This document shows, piece after piece, positions 52,619 to 61,889 of a stretch of 64,000 nt of DNA. Location: contig JALLLS010000119.1 of the NCBI GenBank assembly GCA_025094145.1, forward strand, positions 18,295 to 82,294, in the 5' to 3' direction. The DNA comes from Spinellus fusiger. Its lineage: Eukaryota > Mucoromycota > Mucoromycetes > Mucorales > Phycomycetaceae. The position numbers and the translations under genes were made by a program. The notes under the pieces are model-generated. The model saw nothing but the letters and a program-made list of their open reading frames with translations, was not told where the DNA came from and did no database searches. Numbering within the stretch: the first letter of the stretch is position 1; each line of letters opens with the position of its first letter.

Positions 52619-53613
52619 AATTTTCTTGGTGGATGTTTTGGGCATCTCCCTCATCTTCTTCCATAGCTAAGCCTAATCCAAATGCCTGGATGGCCTCTTC
52701 TTCAAGGGTGGCAGGGCGGCTGGCAACTGGGGTCTTGGCCTTGAGATCCACCAAGAGCTTCTCAAAGGCAGTGGCAGAGAGGCAGGGAGTGGCATTACCA
52801 GAGCCAAAGTGGCAAGCAATGCTGTACCCTAAGTGGGTGGGGGAACAAAGACAGGTGTTTGACACTCTCTGGTCAAAGAGTTCCTGGGCCTTTGCAGCCT
52901 TGGTACTGTTGGTTTCCCCTTGAGCTTTGGGTCTGCAATGACTGCAGCAGACACAGGGTTGAAGTCCTTCACTGGACTGATCTTAAGCTTCTCAGGTGCT
53001 CCTTGAGTTCCTTCTTGTAGCTGCTGTGGACCAGCAGCACAACTGTTCCCCTTGCCGGAAGTGGATGTCAATGATCCGTGACTGTTGGATCTTCAACAAT
53101 CCCAACATCTTGCAGACCTGGCCATACTTAAGGTATTGGTGGCAAGGGACATATACAAATTTGTACACTGAGGGTCCAGTGGGCTCCTGCAAGGCACGTA
53201 CTGCTTGTGCCTTAAGCACTGCTTTGGCCTTTGTAGGCTTCTTGGCCTGGGGGTTCTTCTTTGCCATGCTGGCATAGGTGGTGGGTGTGGGTGTGGGTGT
53301 GGGTTTGGGTTTGGGTGTGGAGGTTGGGGCATGCTTTGAAGCAGCAGTCAAGTTGTCCTGCTTGGCAGGGGTGGCAGGGGTGGCAGTGGTGGTGGTGTTG
53401 GTGGTGTTGGTAGTGGCCTGAGCCTGGAGGGATGCAATCATTGCATCCTTGGCCTTCAATTGGGCCTCCAATTCCTGGATATGGAGTCCAAAGATCTCCA
53501 TCTGTTTTTGGATTGCCACCATCATCTGCAGCATTTGTTGGGCATGGTGTTGGCCTTTTCCACCTTGGACATTTTGTTCTCCTTGTTGGTTCTTGCTTGG
53601 GTGTGTTTGGCAA
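52611..53613 (-). pseudogene. LINE 4 ORF1
   Basis: Readable over three frames: a coiled coil (MLQMMVAIQKQMEIFGLHIQELEAQLKAKDAM), a Thr/Pro/Lys linker with (TP)n, then VYKFVYVPCHQYLKYGQVCKMLG…SRIIDIHFR, equivalent to the VYVP…RVLDLHYPDRKVMG region of LINE 2/3 ORF1, and an acidic C-terminus (AMEEDEGDAQ). It ends at TAG 52613-52611, overlapping the ORF2 ATG. At least two frameshifts. Confidence 0.78.
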
Positions 53614-53857
53614 GCAGTTTTTCTTTTCTGCTTTTAGGGACGTCTAGGTGGTGGGGATGTTGGTAAGGCCAAACTCGAAGGGTTTGGGGGTGGTGCTGAG
53701 TGGGGTCTGTGGTTAATGGATCCAGTGTGATATAGGTGGTGGGGGGTGTTGGTGTTGACGATGGGTGATTGTAATGTTTGCTGTAGATTTTATTATAACT
53801 CTTTGGGGTAATATTTATTATGCAAAAGAGCCTAGTATAATACTATTAGAATGACTA

Positions 53858-55219
53858 CAGTGTCCTATCAAAAAACTAAAATATTTTTTATATTCTGATA
53901 TGATTCTTGTTTATGGAAATACTTATTCTTTGTCATAAAAACACACATTAAACACACAGTAGAGACTTGAAAATTAGATAAAGTATAAAGAAGGTCATCA
54001 AGATAATATATACAGATTTATTAGGTGGAAACCCTTAGTATTTGGTGTTTCCACCCTTGGCCTTAATAACAGCCCTACATCTCCAATGCATGCTGTCAAT
54101 GAGGGTGTTGGTGACAGTCTTGGGTATTTTTTCCCACTCTTGCACCAGAAGAGCCTTCAGATCCTGGAGGGTGCTCCTTGGGGTCATCTTCTTTCTAACT
54201 GCTCTGTCAAGCTCCTCCCAAAGATGCTCAATTGGGTTCAGGTCAGGGCTTTGAGAGGGCCACCCCTCCATTGTGACTATGCCTCTCTCATCCTTCCATT
54301 TCCTAGTCTCCTTACTAGTATGGCAAATGGCATTGTCCTCTTGAATAACATAGCCTACCACTAGATCCAGTGCCTTAAGACAAGCCAGCTCAGGGCAATA
54401 GGCCATTTCTAAAATACTGGTGTATTTGGCACTATTGATGGATCCCTCCACCACAGCAAGTCTACCAACACCTTCACCAGAAAAGGAACCCCAGACCATC
54501 ACACTGCCACCACCAAAATTCATTGTTGGCTTTACATTCTTTGGGAGAAGCCCCTCCTTCTTCTTGCACACTACTCTGGTATGGCTGTTGTTGCTCATTA
54601 GCTGAAACTTTGACTCATTGGACCAGATGACCATTCTCCAGTCTTCCTTGGTCCAGTGAAGGTGGGCTCTGGCCCAAGCAAGCCTCAACTTCTTGTGCTT
54701 GTTGGTAAGAGCAGGCTTTCTAATCACCCTGCAAGAAGACAGGCCAATCTTCTTCATCATTCTTTCAAAAGTGCTCATGGACACTTTGGTGGCCATTCCC
54801 GGTGGAGCTCCTTCATGCTCTGGAAAGGGTCCCTTGCCACCTTGCAAGAAACTTCCCTCTCATCTTTCTCCTTCAAGACAAACCTGCATCCAGAGCTCTT
54901 GCCTGCCTTGAAACAGCCAGTTTCCTTGTACCTCTTCATGATGAGGCTGACAGCAGGCTGACTGACATCAAACATAGCTACAATGTCTGTCTGTCTGGTG
55001 CCATTTATGGTGGCCTTGTGTACAATGAGTTTACAAGTAAAGTCATCAATAATTCTCTTTCTGTTTCCAAGAGGCTTGGTGGTTTGTTTGGTGGTGTTAG
55101 ACATGATAAATTTGATAGCAGAAAAAGAAGAAATAAGGAATGTGTAAAAAAAAGTTTTTTTTTTTAGCAAAATAAAGGTTGGAAAATGAAAAATATTTTA
55201 GTTTTTTGATGGGACACTG
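53858..55219 (-). mobile_element. Tc1/mariner element C (1362 bp)
   Basis: Inverted repeats starting CAGTGTCC(T/C)ATCAAAAAAC, then TAAAATATTTTT, at both ends and bordered by TA (53856-53857 and 55220-55221). The transposase is on the minus strand. It lies between the 5' end of LINE 4 and the 3' end of LINE 3. The relic at 4240 seems related. Confidence 0.92.
54035..55110 (-). pseudogene. Tc1 transposase of element C: one frameshift and a catalytic Asp-to-Asn change
   Basis: N-terminal frame (to about 54790): MSNTTKQTTKPLGNRKRIID, then helix-turn-helix TRQTDIVAMFDVSQPAVSLIMKRY. It then breaks, and the catalytic domain continues in another frame to 54035. There the first DDE motif reads VIWSNESKF, where the family has WSDES; the second (IQEDNAICHTS) and third (SPDLNPIEHLWEEL) are kept. 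The C-terminus SMHWRCRAVIKAKGGNTKY is standard. Two independent defects mean it cannot transpose itself, but intact ends could still be mobilised in trans. Confidence 0.9.
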
Positions 55220-55421
55220 TAGTAGGCACACTCCCTAGAGGGATATTGCCTGTCATTAAGAGTACAAAGAGAAAATAGGCTAGCTAAAAAACCCACAAGG
55301 GGAAAAAAAGGGAAAAAGTAGAAAGAGAAACACAAGTAAAAGGAAGCAAAAGAGAAAAGAAAAAACAAGTGATACATGGCACAAGCCAGAAAAAAGTAGA
55401 TCTAAACTAGACTAATCTAAT

Positions 55422-58400
55422 CTATTTGGGTAACCACTTCAAAAGAAGGGCACCATGGTCTTCATCCAGTGAGGTTGTAAAGTCACCATCTGGCAGGCAG
55501 ATCTGGTCCATCTCTACCATAATGCAGCAGAGAACTGGCCACACACAGGTCCAAAAGGGGGTCTTATTGTTGTTTCTGGGCCTGGACATTGGCAGTTGGT
55601 TCAGCACAAAGTCAATTGGATTGGGCAGACTGGTTGAGAGCACACCAAGACAAATAGCTACCCCAAGACAGTCTATGAGGTGATGTCTGCTGGTATGGTG
55701 AAGGCCACAGGCACAAGGACATGGTTTGCCAGGCAACCAACCCATTCTCCACCTGAGAAATCTACTACATTCCAAGGATGTCATGGGCAGCCACAACAGA
55801 GGATCCACACCAAGAGAGGGATGGCAAGCAGAGAGAAGAACCTTGGACTGTCTGGCAGCAAGAAAACTTTGGTATAGGTGGCTAGTAATCATGGCCTTGA
55901 GCACTTTTGGCAGCTGATCTTCCCTAGGGACTGGCAGACTCAACCAGATGGGGTTGGCAAGAAGCTTGAACCACTGGTGAGCATTGTTGGTGAGAGTGAG
56001 CCTGAGCAGAGAAAAGAGAGCATCATCAGGCAGAGCAAACACCCAGAAAACATGTTTGGCTCCAAGAGTCAAGATCCTGTCACTCATACTAGGCATCTTG
56101 CTCATGTGACAAATCACCATTGTAGAAGATGTGGGATGACCCCCAAAGATCATCCTGAGACATGTGTCTTGTACCTTGTCCAGAGACTTGGCTTGCTTGG
56201 CTGTGAAGCAGGTGATGGCCAGGCCATACTCAAACTTGGGTCTGATGAACTGCCTGTACAGGCACAGAAAGAGAAGCTTTGGGAACCCAGAGGGACTCAG
56301 ACCAAGAGAGGAGAGAACATGCATGCTACTCAGAGCAGAAGCAGAGTTGTGGGACAGAAGAAGACCAGGATCAATGGCTCCTTTGCTTGAAAAGGGCACT
56401 CCAAGATACACAAATGATGCAGCCAGTGGGATGGGTGTAGAGTACAGTGAGTACCTAGATGCTCCTGACAAATGACCAGAGGCAAAGTCCAAGACAACAC
56501 ACTTCAGGGGATTCCACCTATAGCCCAGCTCCAGGGAATGCTGCTCAGCAGAGTTCAATATTACAGGCATGGCTTCAGGTGTGGCAATGATGGCAACATC
56601 ATCTGCAAACAATAGTGAGTTAATAATGTTCCCTTCAACTATATGTATATTTGGGCAAGGGGTTTGTTCTTTAAGACTTGCAGGACCTCAGGGAAGGCTG
56701 GCTGCTCTTGTATCTGTGGGAGTTGACTAGCTTTAGAGTGGTGAGTCAGGAAGAACTTGGCTTAGAGGGTTGAGTGGACTATGGGAGTTGTAGTCTGGAA
56801 GAGGCACTCTGGTATGGGGTCTATAGGGGCACAAGAGAACAGGTAATGGCAACCTTCTCTAATAACAGACCAACAAAACAGACAAACAAGGGAACAAACA
56901 GGAACAGAGCAAGAACCAACAACTTAACTTGACCTTGGGTTTATACTACTCTTCTTATGGAATCCATGTTTTTGTTTGGACTTTTCTTTTTTTTATTAAA
57001 ATGTGCAATTGGCTATTATATATACTATTTTCTGAAACATTCCATTACTGTAAATACTTTTAGCAACTTTATCATATCCCACTTCTTCCACAGCCATCCA
57101 TGCAAATAGGTGATGTCTATCCACCTATTCTACATATACTTGTTGGTGGCTGTGAGAATACAGTTAAGCAGAGAGCACCAGCAGCACAAAGAGCAAAAGG
57201 CAGACTGTTGATATACACAGAGTACAAGTGTGGAGACAACACTGAGCCTTGGAGAACACCAGTCAATGGATGAAAGGGAAGGGAAGTAGTGCCTGACAGC
57301 AAAACCTCAACTTGCACCTTGTCAAACAGACTCTGGAGCAGAGCTAGTAGAGGATCTGATGTCTGGAATGCATGCATTCCAGACATCAGACCTGTCTACT
57401 GTGTCATATGCAGACTTGATGTCCAGGAATGCTAGCACTGGAGGTTGCTTATAGACACTTGTGTGTTGATGGACAATCTTGTGGAGACATAGAACTTGAT
57501 CCAGGGTACTCCTCTGGACTCTGAAACTGCCTTGAGCAAGATCAAGCATTGGGGACACCTCATGCAGCACACCAGCCAAGCAGTACTCCATTGTCTTTCT
57601 CAAGATTGAGGTAAGACTGATGGGTCTGTAGTTCCCAGGGTTAGAGGCATCACCCTTCTTGTAGATAGGCACCACCTGTGCCACACGCCATGCCAAGGGA
57701 GCAGAACCCCACTGCCAACACAGACAAAACAGAAGAGCCAGAGCAGGAGACACCAGACCAGCAACAGGATGCAGCATTGCAGCCCTCAGGTGGTCAACAC
57801 CAGGAGCCTTTCTTGCAGGAAGACGTTTAAGAGCCAACTCTACTAAATGATTGTCAAATGGACAAGTGTAATCTATAGCAGCAGCAGAAGTGAGTGACAC
57901 TGTACAGTCTGGTTTAGGGACTGCAGGGAGAAAAGAACCAGAGAATGTTGCCTCAAGGTGACAAGCCATGCTATTAGCAGCCTCTTGGGAACCATCCACA
58001 TGCTGAAAAGAGGGACTGGACCTTTGGCTCTGCCTAATGCTCTTGATACTGGCTGTGGTCTTGCCAAAGTCTTGGGTTGCCAAACAAGTACAGAACTCCT
58101 TCCATGTCTGTCTCCTATGTCTCTGGACTGCATGCTTGTATGCCACAGAAGCAGCAGAGTGAGTCACCCAACACACAGCCTTGCTCAAACCATAGGACTT
58201 TCTCCAACATTGGTAGCACCTCTCATGGTAGTCAAAGGCATCCTGGACATCTTGGCTCCAGAACCAGTTTCTTCTCTCTGACCTAGGAACATGCCTGCCA
58301 ACAGATTGATCCAGAGCCTTGTGGATTGCAGAGCTAAACATAGAGCATAGGGAGTCTAAAGGAGGGGGAGAGGGTGACAAAATGAAAGCACTAAACTGCT

Positions 58401-59215
58401 CAACAAGGCTGTCCATTGAGCATGTGAGTGCATCTTTGTAGACCTTGAGAGAGTCAGGCTGCCCAAGCTTGGTGAGATTCCAGAGCAAACAAGGGTGTGA
58501 AGAAGAGGAAGGGAGGGGGGCATAATTGAAGGAGTGAATGTGAGATGAACCATTTTGTGGTCAGAGCCCAGAGAAAGGTCAAGGGAAACATGCATAGAGG
58601 GGTTCATAAGGGGGGAGGAGCAAAGAAAGAGGTCAATAACACTTGAGCATATATTACCACCATGTCCAGAGAGCAAAGTGGGCACACCAAAAGCATAAGT
58701 CTTGTTCAGGCAGTCCATCCCAGATGCAACCAGCCAGTCCAACAGAAGAGTACCATGCCTGGTCACCACAGAGTCACCCACAAACAACCCAAGCCTGGCA
58801 TTCATGTCACCACAGATCAAGTAGAGGATGCCTGAACATGTGTCAAAGGAAGGTCATAGAGAACTGCAAGAGCATCAGTGTCAGTGAGGGAAGGGGGAAG
58901 GTATATACAATGGATAAGAGTGTCAAACACAATACATGATAGAACATAGGGGGATGATGAGGGAAGAAGGGAAACAGGATAGGGAAAGGAAGGGTTGATA
59001 AGGAGTGAAATACCCATACTGCCACAAGATGCATTGGGGACAGACTGACCATAAGTGTGGTGCTGCTGCCAAGAAAGGGGAAATGAATGTGGGGGGAGAA
59101 GCCAAGTCTCAGTGATAAAGACAAGGGAGGAGGAGGAAACATGGTGCATAAGCATAGGTATGGTCTGTTTTGCTAGACCATTAGCATTCCACAGTGTAAT
59201 TGTCACTGGGTTCAT
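55422..59215 (-). pseudogene. LINE 3 ORF2 (endonuclease, reverse transcriptase), broken and interrupted
   Basis: Endonuclease MNPVTITLWNANGLAKQTIP, ITETWLLPP, frameshift at about 58820, ICGDMNARLG, GSDHKMVHLTF. RT begins in 58488-57322: KAPGVDHLRAAML, VVPIYKKGDASNPGNYRPISL, AFLDIKSAYDTVDR (catalytic Asp). After a frameshift, GVLQGSVLSPHLYSVYINSLP. A 491-bp insertion then splits the gene just before NSLLFADDVAII (catalytic Asp pair). The remaining ~390 codons to 55422 are open and include YLGVPFSSKG, FEYGLAITCF, FGGHPTSSTM and the C-terminal CPCACGLHHTSRHHLIDC knuckle. Confidence 0.88.
56644..57134 (-). mobile_element. Probable solo LTR inserted in the LINE 3 reverse transcriptase
   Basis: 491-bp insert whose minus-strand ends are TGTAGAATAGG…AAATATACA (TG...CA), flanked on both sides by TATA (57135-57138 and 56640-56643). 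Taking out the insert plus one TATA leaves the RT reading frame open on both sides, which fixes the boundaries well. It contains TATA-like GTATAAACC and A-rich AATAAAAAAAAG. It differs from the other LTR-like repeats in the window. Confidence 0.75.
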
Positions 59216-60492
59216 AGTTCAGAGAAGGAGTGGAAGGTGCTGGAGGCCTCAAGCATGTCAGTGTCCATCCTTGTGGGAAGATATCAGCCAACTGCTGCTC
59301 AGAAATCCAACCCTGCTGGCAGAAGGACTTGGCACAGCAAACCAGACAGGGGCATGGATGAAAGCAATGCATTCATCATTCTGCTGTTGTGACAGACAAG
59401 GCCTTGGCAGAGCATTCACTCACTGATAGTGTTGCCAGCTTGGGATCACACAGGTGGACTGGTCCAGGGGGTCAAAGTTGCCAAGGGTCTTAACACCATA
59501 GCTATCAAGCACTGCAGTAAGCTCTGGTGCATATCATTGTGCACCAGCATCCCATCACCTTCCTGTCTGGGTAGTGCAAGTCCAGCACTCTGGAGTTGTC
59601 AATCTTCAGCTTGTTAAGTCTGGCTCTTTGCTCCTTCAGAGGCAGACAAACAGCATTGGGCACATACAGGACTTGGAATCCAGGATCAGCATCTTCTTTA
59701 ACTGTCATCCCACAGACAACAGCAGCAATAGCCTTGGCTGTAACAGCCTTCTTCTTTAAGGCCTAGCCTTGGAGGCACCAGCAGCAGCAGCCTTGGCATA
59801 GGATCCCTTTGTAGAGGTGGAGGCAGCAAGAAGAGGAAAGGCAGAAAGGACAGGTACACCAGGAACAGAAGACACACCAACAGAAGAAACACCAGGAGCA
59901 GAAGAAGCACCAGAAGAAACCAACTTGAGAAGCTCCTCAATCTTCTTCTCTGCAGCTGCCAGAGACTCTCTCAGCTTGACTTTCTCTGCTTGGACACACT
60001 CCAGAGCAGTAAGGCGGGCACCCTGGACCTTGAGCTGTTCCAGGACCATGGTCTGGAAGTCATCTTGGGAACCAAGTTGGAAAGAGGCACTATCCATGCT
60101 GTCCTCTGACAGAAAAGTGTGGTCACGTTTGGCCAGGACACTTGGCAGAATACTGACATCACTGCCAGAAGAAACAGAAGGTGCAGGCACAGGAGCAGAG
60201 ACAGAGGCAGAGACAGAGCAGAGACAGGAGACACAACAGATGGCACCCTGTTCTGGATTTTGTTAAGCATGTCTTGCATGACAGAGGCAGAGAATGTTTG
60301 CAGGCACCTGCAACGAAACTGTGGGGCACCAGAGCGGGAGTTACTACCATTCATGGCAATCTTACCAGTCTGGCTGCATCTTTTGCACTTTAAATGGTGC
60401 AAATTGGTTGAGAATTCATCTTGCAAGTGCTTCATAAGCCTATCTACAGGCTTCAGAGTGTCGGTGTCACGTGACTTGCTGGCGCCAATCAT
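59212..60492 (-). pseudogene. LINE 3 ORF1
   Basis: Close to LINE 2 ORF1: MIGASKSRDTDTLKPVDRLM, zinc ribbon (CKRCSQTG…CRCLQTF), a frameshift near 60210 caused by an extra CAGAG-type unit, the coiled coil ALECVQAEKVKLRESLAAAEKKIEELLKLV, then VLYVPNAVCLPLKEQRARLNKLKIDN. Several small deletions after 59560 scramble the last 110 codons. The stop overlaps the ORF2 ATG (59215) as ATGA. Confidence 0.83.
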
Positions 60493-60735
60493 TTTAAGGG
60501 GCGACGGGCGAGGTGAAAAGTTTGCTGTGTGTTGCTGTATGGTGGTCTTGGAGGGTCAAAAATTAGAAAAGTGGATATCTTTATGAATAGAATGGATCCG
60601 TCAAAAGTGAAAACAGATTCAGGTGTGTTGGAGACTGATGTATGTTGTGTCCAAAGATGAGCCAATTCTGAAAACAAGTTGTAAGATTTGGCTAAGAATG
60701 AAATAAAAAGTATGGAATAGCAGAAAAAGAGTGGT

Positions 60736-60809
60736 GGTTCGCTGGTGTAGTTGGTTATCACATATGCTTTACACGCATAAGGTCGCCGGATCGAGCCCGG
60801 TGCGAATCA
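60736..60809 (+). tRNA. tRNA-Val (anticodon UAC)
   Basis: 74-nt cloverleaf: acceptor GGTTCGC/GCGAATC (one G-U), A-box region TGGTGTAGTTGG, anticodon stem TATGC/GCATA with loop TTTACAC (anticodon TAC, reads GUA), T arm CCGGA-TCGAGC-CCGG, discriminator A, followed by TTTTATTTT. No intron. It looks functional. The 5' flank is the LINE 3 5' UTR, with no spacer. Confidence 0.93.
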
Positions 60810-60969
60810 TTTTATTTTAAGTTGAAACTAATTATTATTTAAAATTCTTAATTAGAAAAATATTTAATTTTGTCTTTGTTTTTAACCAAAGGAATTCTGG
60901 ACAGTTTAAACAGAAACCAAAGTTTTTATTTATTTATTTATTTATATCTGGATTCAATAAGTAGAGTTA
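60810..60969. other. AT-rich flank between tRNA-Val and LTR-like repeat
   Basis: No gene; (TTTA)n at 60922-60941. It is probably original host DNA downstream of the tRNA. Confidence 0.4.
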
Positions 60970-61595
60970 TGTTTTGACTTCAATCCAAAGATTCTCTATG
61001 AATAAGTCAACACAAGTAGTATGCTGTGACATTCAGAATACTCTATGAAAGCTTGAGTGCACACAAGTAACAGTACATCTCTGTATCATCTCACTGATTG
61101 GTCATAACTACAGATCACCTTCTAAAGCTCAGTGTACTATTGGATACTTAATAAGAGCCATCTTCATTAATAATCCTAACAGAACAATATTGACCTATCA
61201 GAGTCAATTGAGTAAAGACTCATAATAATTAATGGTTTCAATAATGGAGTGCTTATCCCAGGAACCAACCATAGGGTTGAATCTAATAATACTACAACTA
61301 AGTAAAACATATGAGCCAACCATAAGGTGGCAGTTATTAATACTACCATAAGGTAGTAATATAGATACCAACCATAAGGTCAAAGAGAGTGAATTCTACC
61401 ATAGGGTAGAATGTCCCCACCAACCATTTAGTTGTAATTGTGAAGCAGCCATAAGGTTGACTATCATAACTACCATAAGGTAGAAGCCACTGAAGGATAG
61501 GCACCCACCAAAAGTATAAATAGTGAACCTTTTTTTACTCAATAAAAATCATCTTTGTTTAGTCTTGTTAATCTACCTGTCTGAACAATCTCACA
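60970..61595 (+). repeat. LTR-like repeat, copy 3 (with eight-hairpin array)
   Basis: Starts TGTTTTGACTTCAATCC and ends GAACAATCTCACA. Same layout as copy 2: a conserved left part, a hairpin array at about 61260-61495, TATA-like AAAAGTATAAATAG (61510-61523), AATAAA, and a conserved right end. The array has about eight CAACC/GGTTG- or CTACC/GGTAG-type inverted repeats; ATTCTACC-ATAG-GGTAGAAT (61401-61420) is a perfect 8-bp stem. Confidence 0.7.
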
Positions 61596-61597
61596 CA

Positions 61598-61878
61598 CCA
61601 TTATAGAGCCATCTATTATGTCTTCCCTTTTAATTGCCTTTTATAGGTCTTATTTAATCCACTAAGGATTTATAGATAAAGGCAGCTCATTAAGTGTCCA
61701 ATAGTAGATTGAGCTTAGAAGGTTGATTTGTAGTTACAACCAATCAGTGAGATGATACAGAGATGTACTATGGTACTTGTGTGCACTTAAGCTTTCATAG
61801 AGTATTCTGAATTTCACAGCATACTACTCATGTTGACCAATTCATGAAGAATCTTTGGATTGAAGTTGGAACACAACA
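61598..61878 (-). repeat. LTR-like repeat, copy 4, inverted and partial
   Basis: Reversed match to the left part of copies 2 and 3, ending at TGTTGTGTTCCAACTTCAATCC (minus, at 61878). It starts immediately after copy 3 and lacks the hairpin array and right end, so copies 3 and 4 form a tail-to-tail inverted pair. On its right it interrupts LINE 5. Confidence 0.7.
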
Positions 61879-61889
61879 CAAAGCACTGT

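Larger units (their letters stand above)
48721..53800 (-). mobile_element. LINE 4: full-length but decayed non-LTR retrotransposon
   Basis: Minus-strand element with ORF1 (53613-52611) and ORF2 (52618-48958), then a 3' UTR of about 240 bp. The RT and ORF1 differ from LINEs 1, 3 and 5. The 5' boundary is not defined; a Tc1 element starts at 53858. Confidence 0.85.
55222..60735 (-). mobile_element. LINE 3: full-length family member ending exactly at tRNA-Val
   Basis: Minus-strand element: 5' UTR 60735-60493, ORF1 60492-59212, ORF2 59215-55422, 3' UTR to about 55222. A 491-bp LTR-like insertion (56644-57134) splits ORF2. Without it the element would be about 5 kb. The first base of the 5' UTR adjoins the first base of the tRNA-Val gene. 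Confidence 0.87.
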
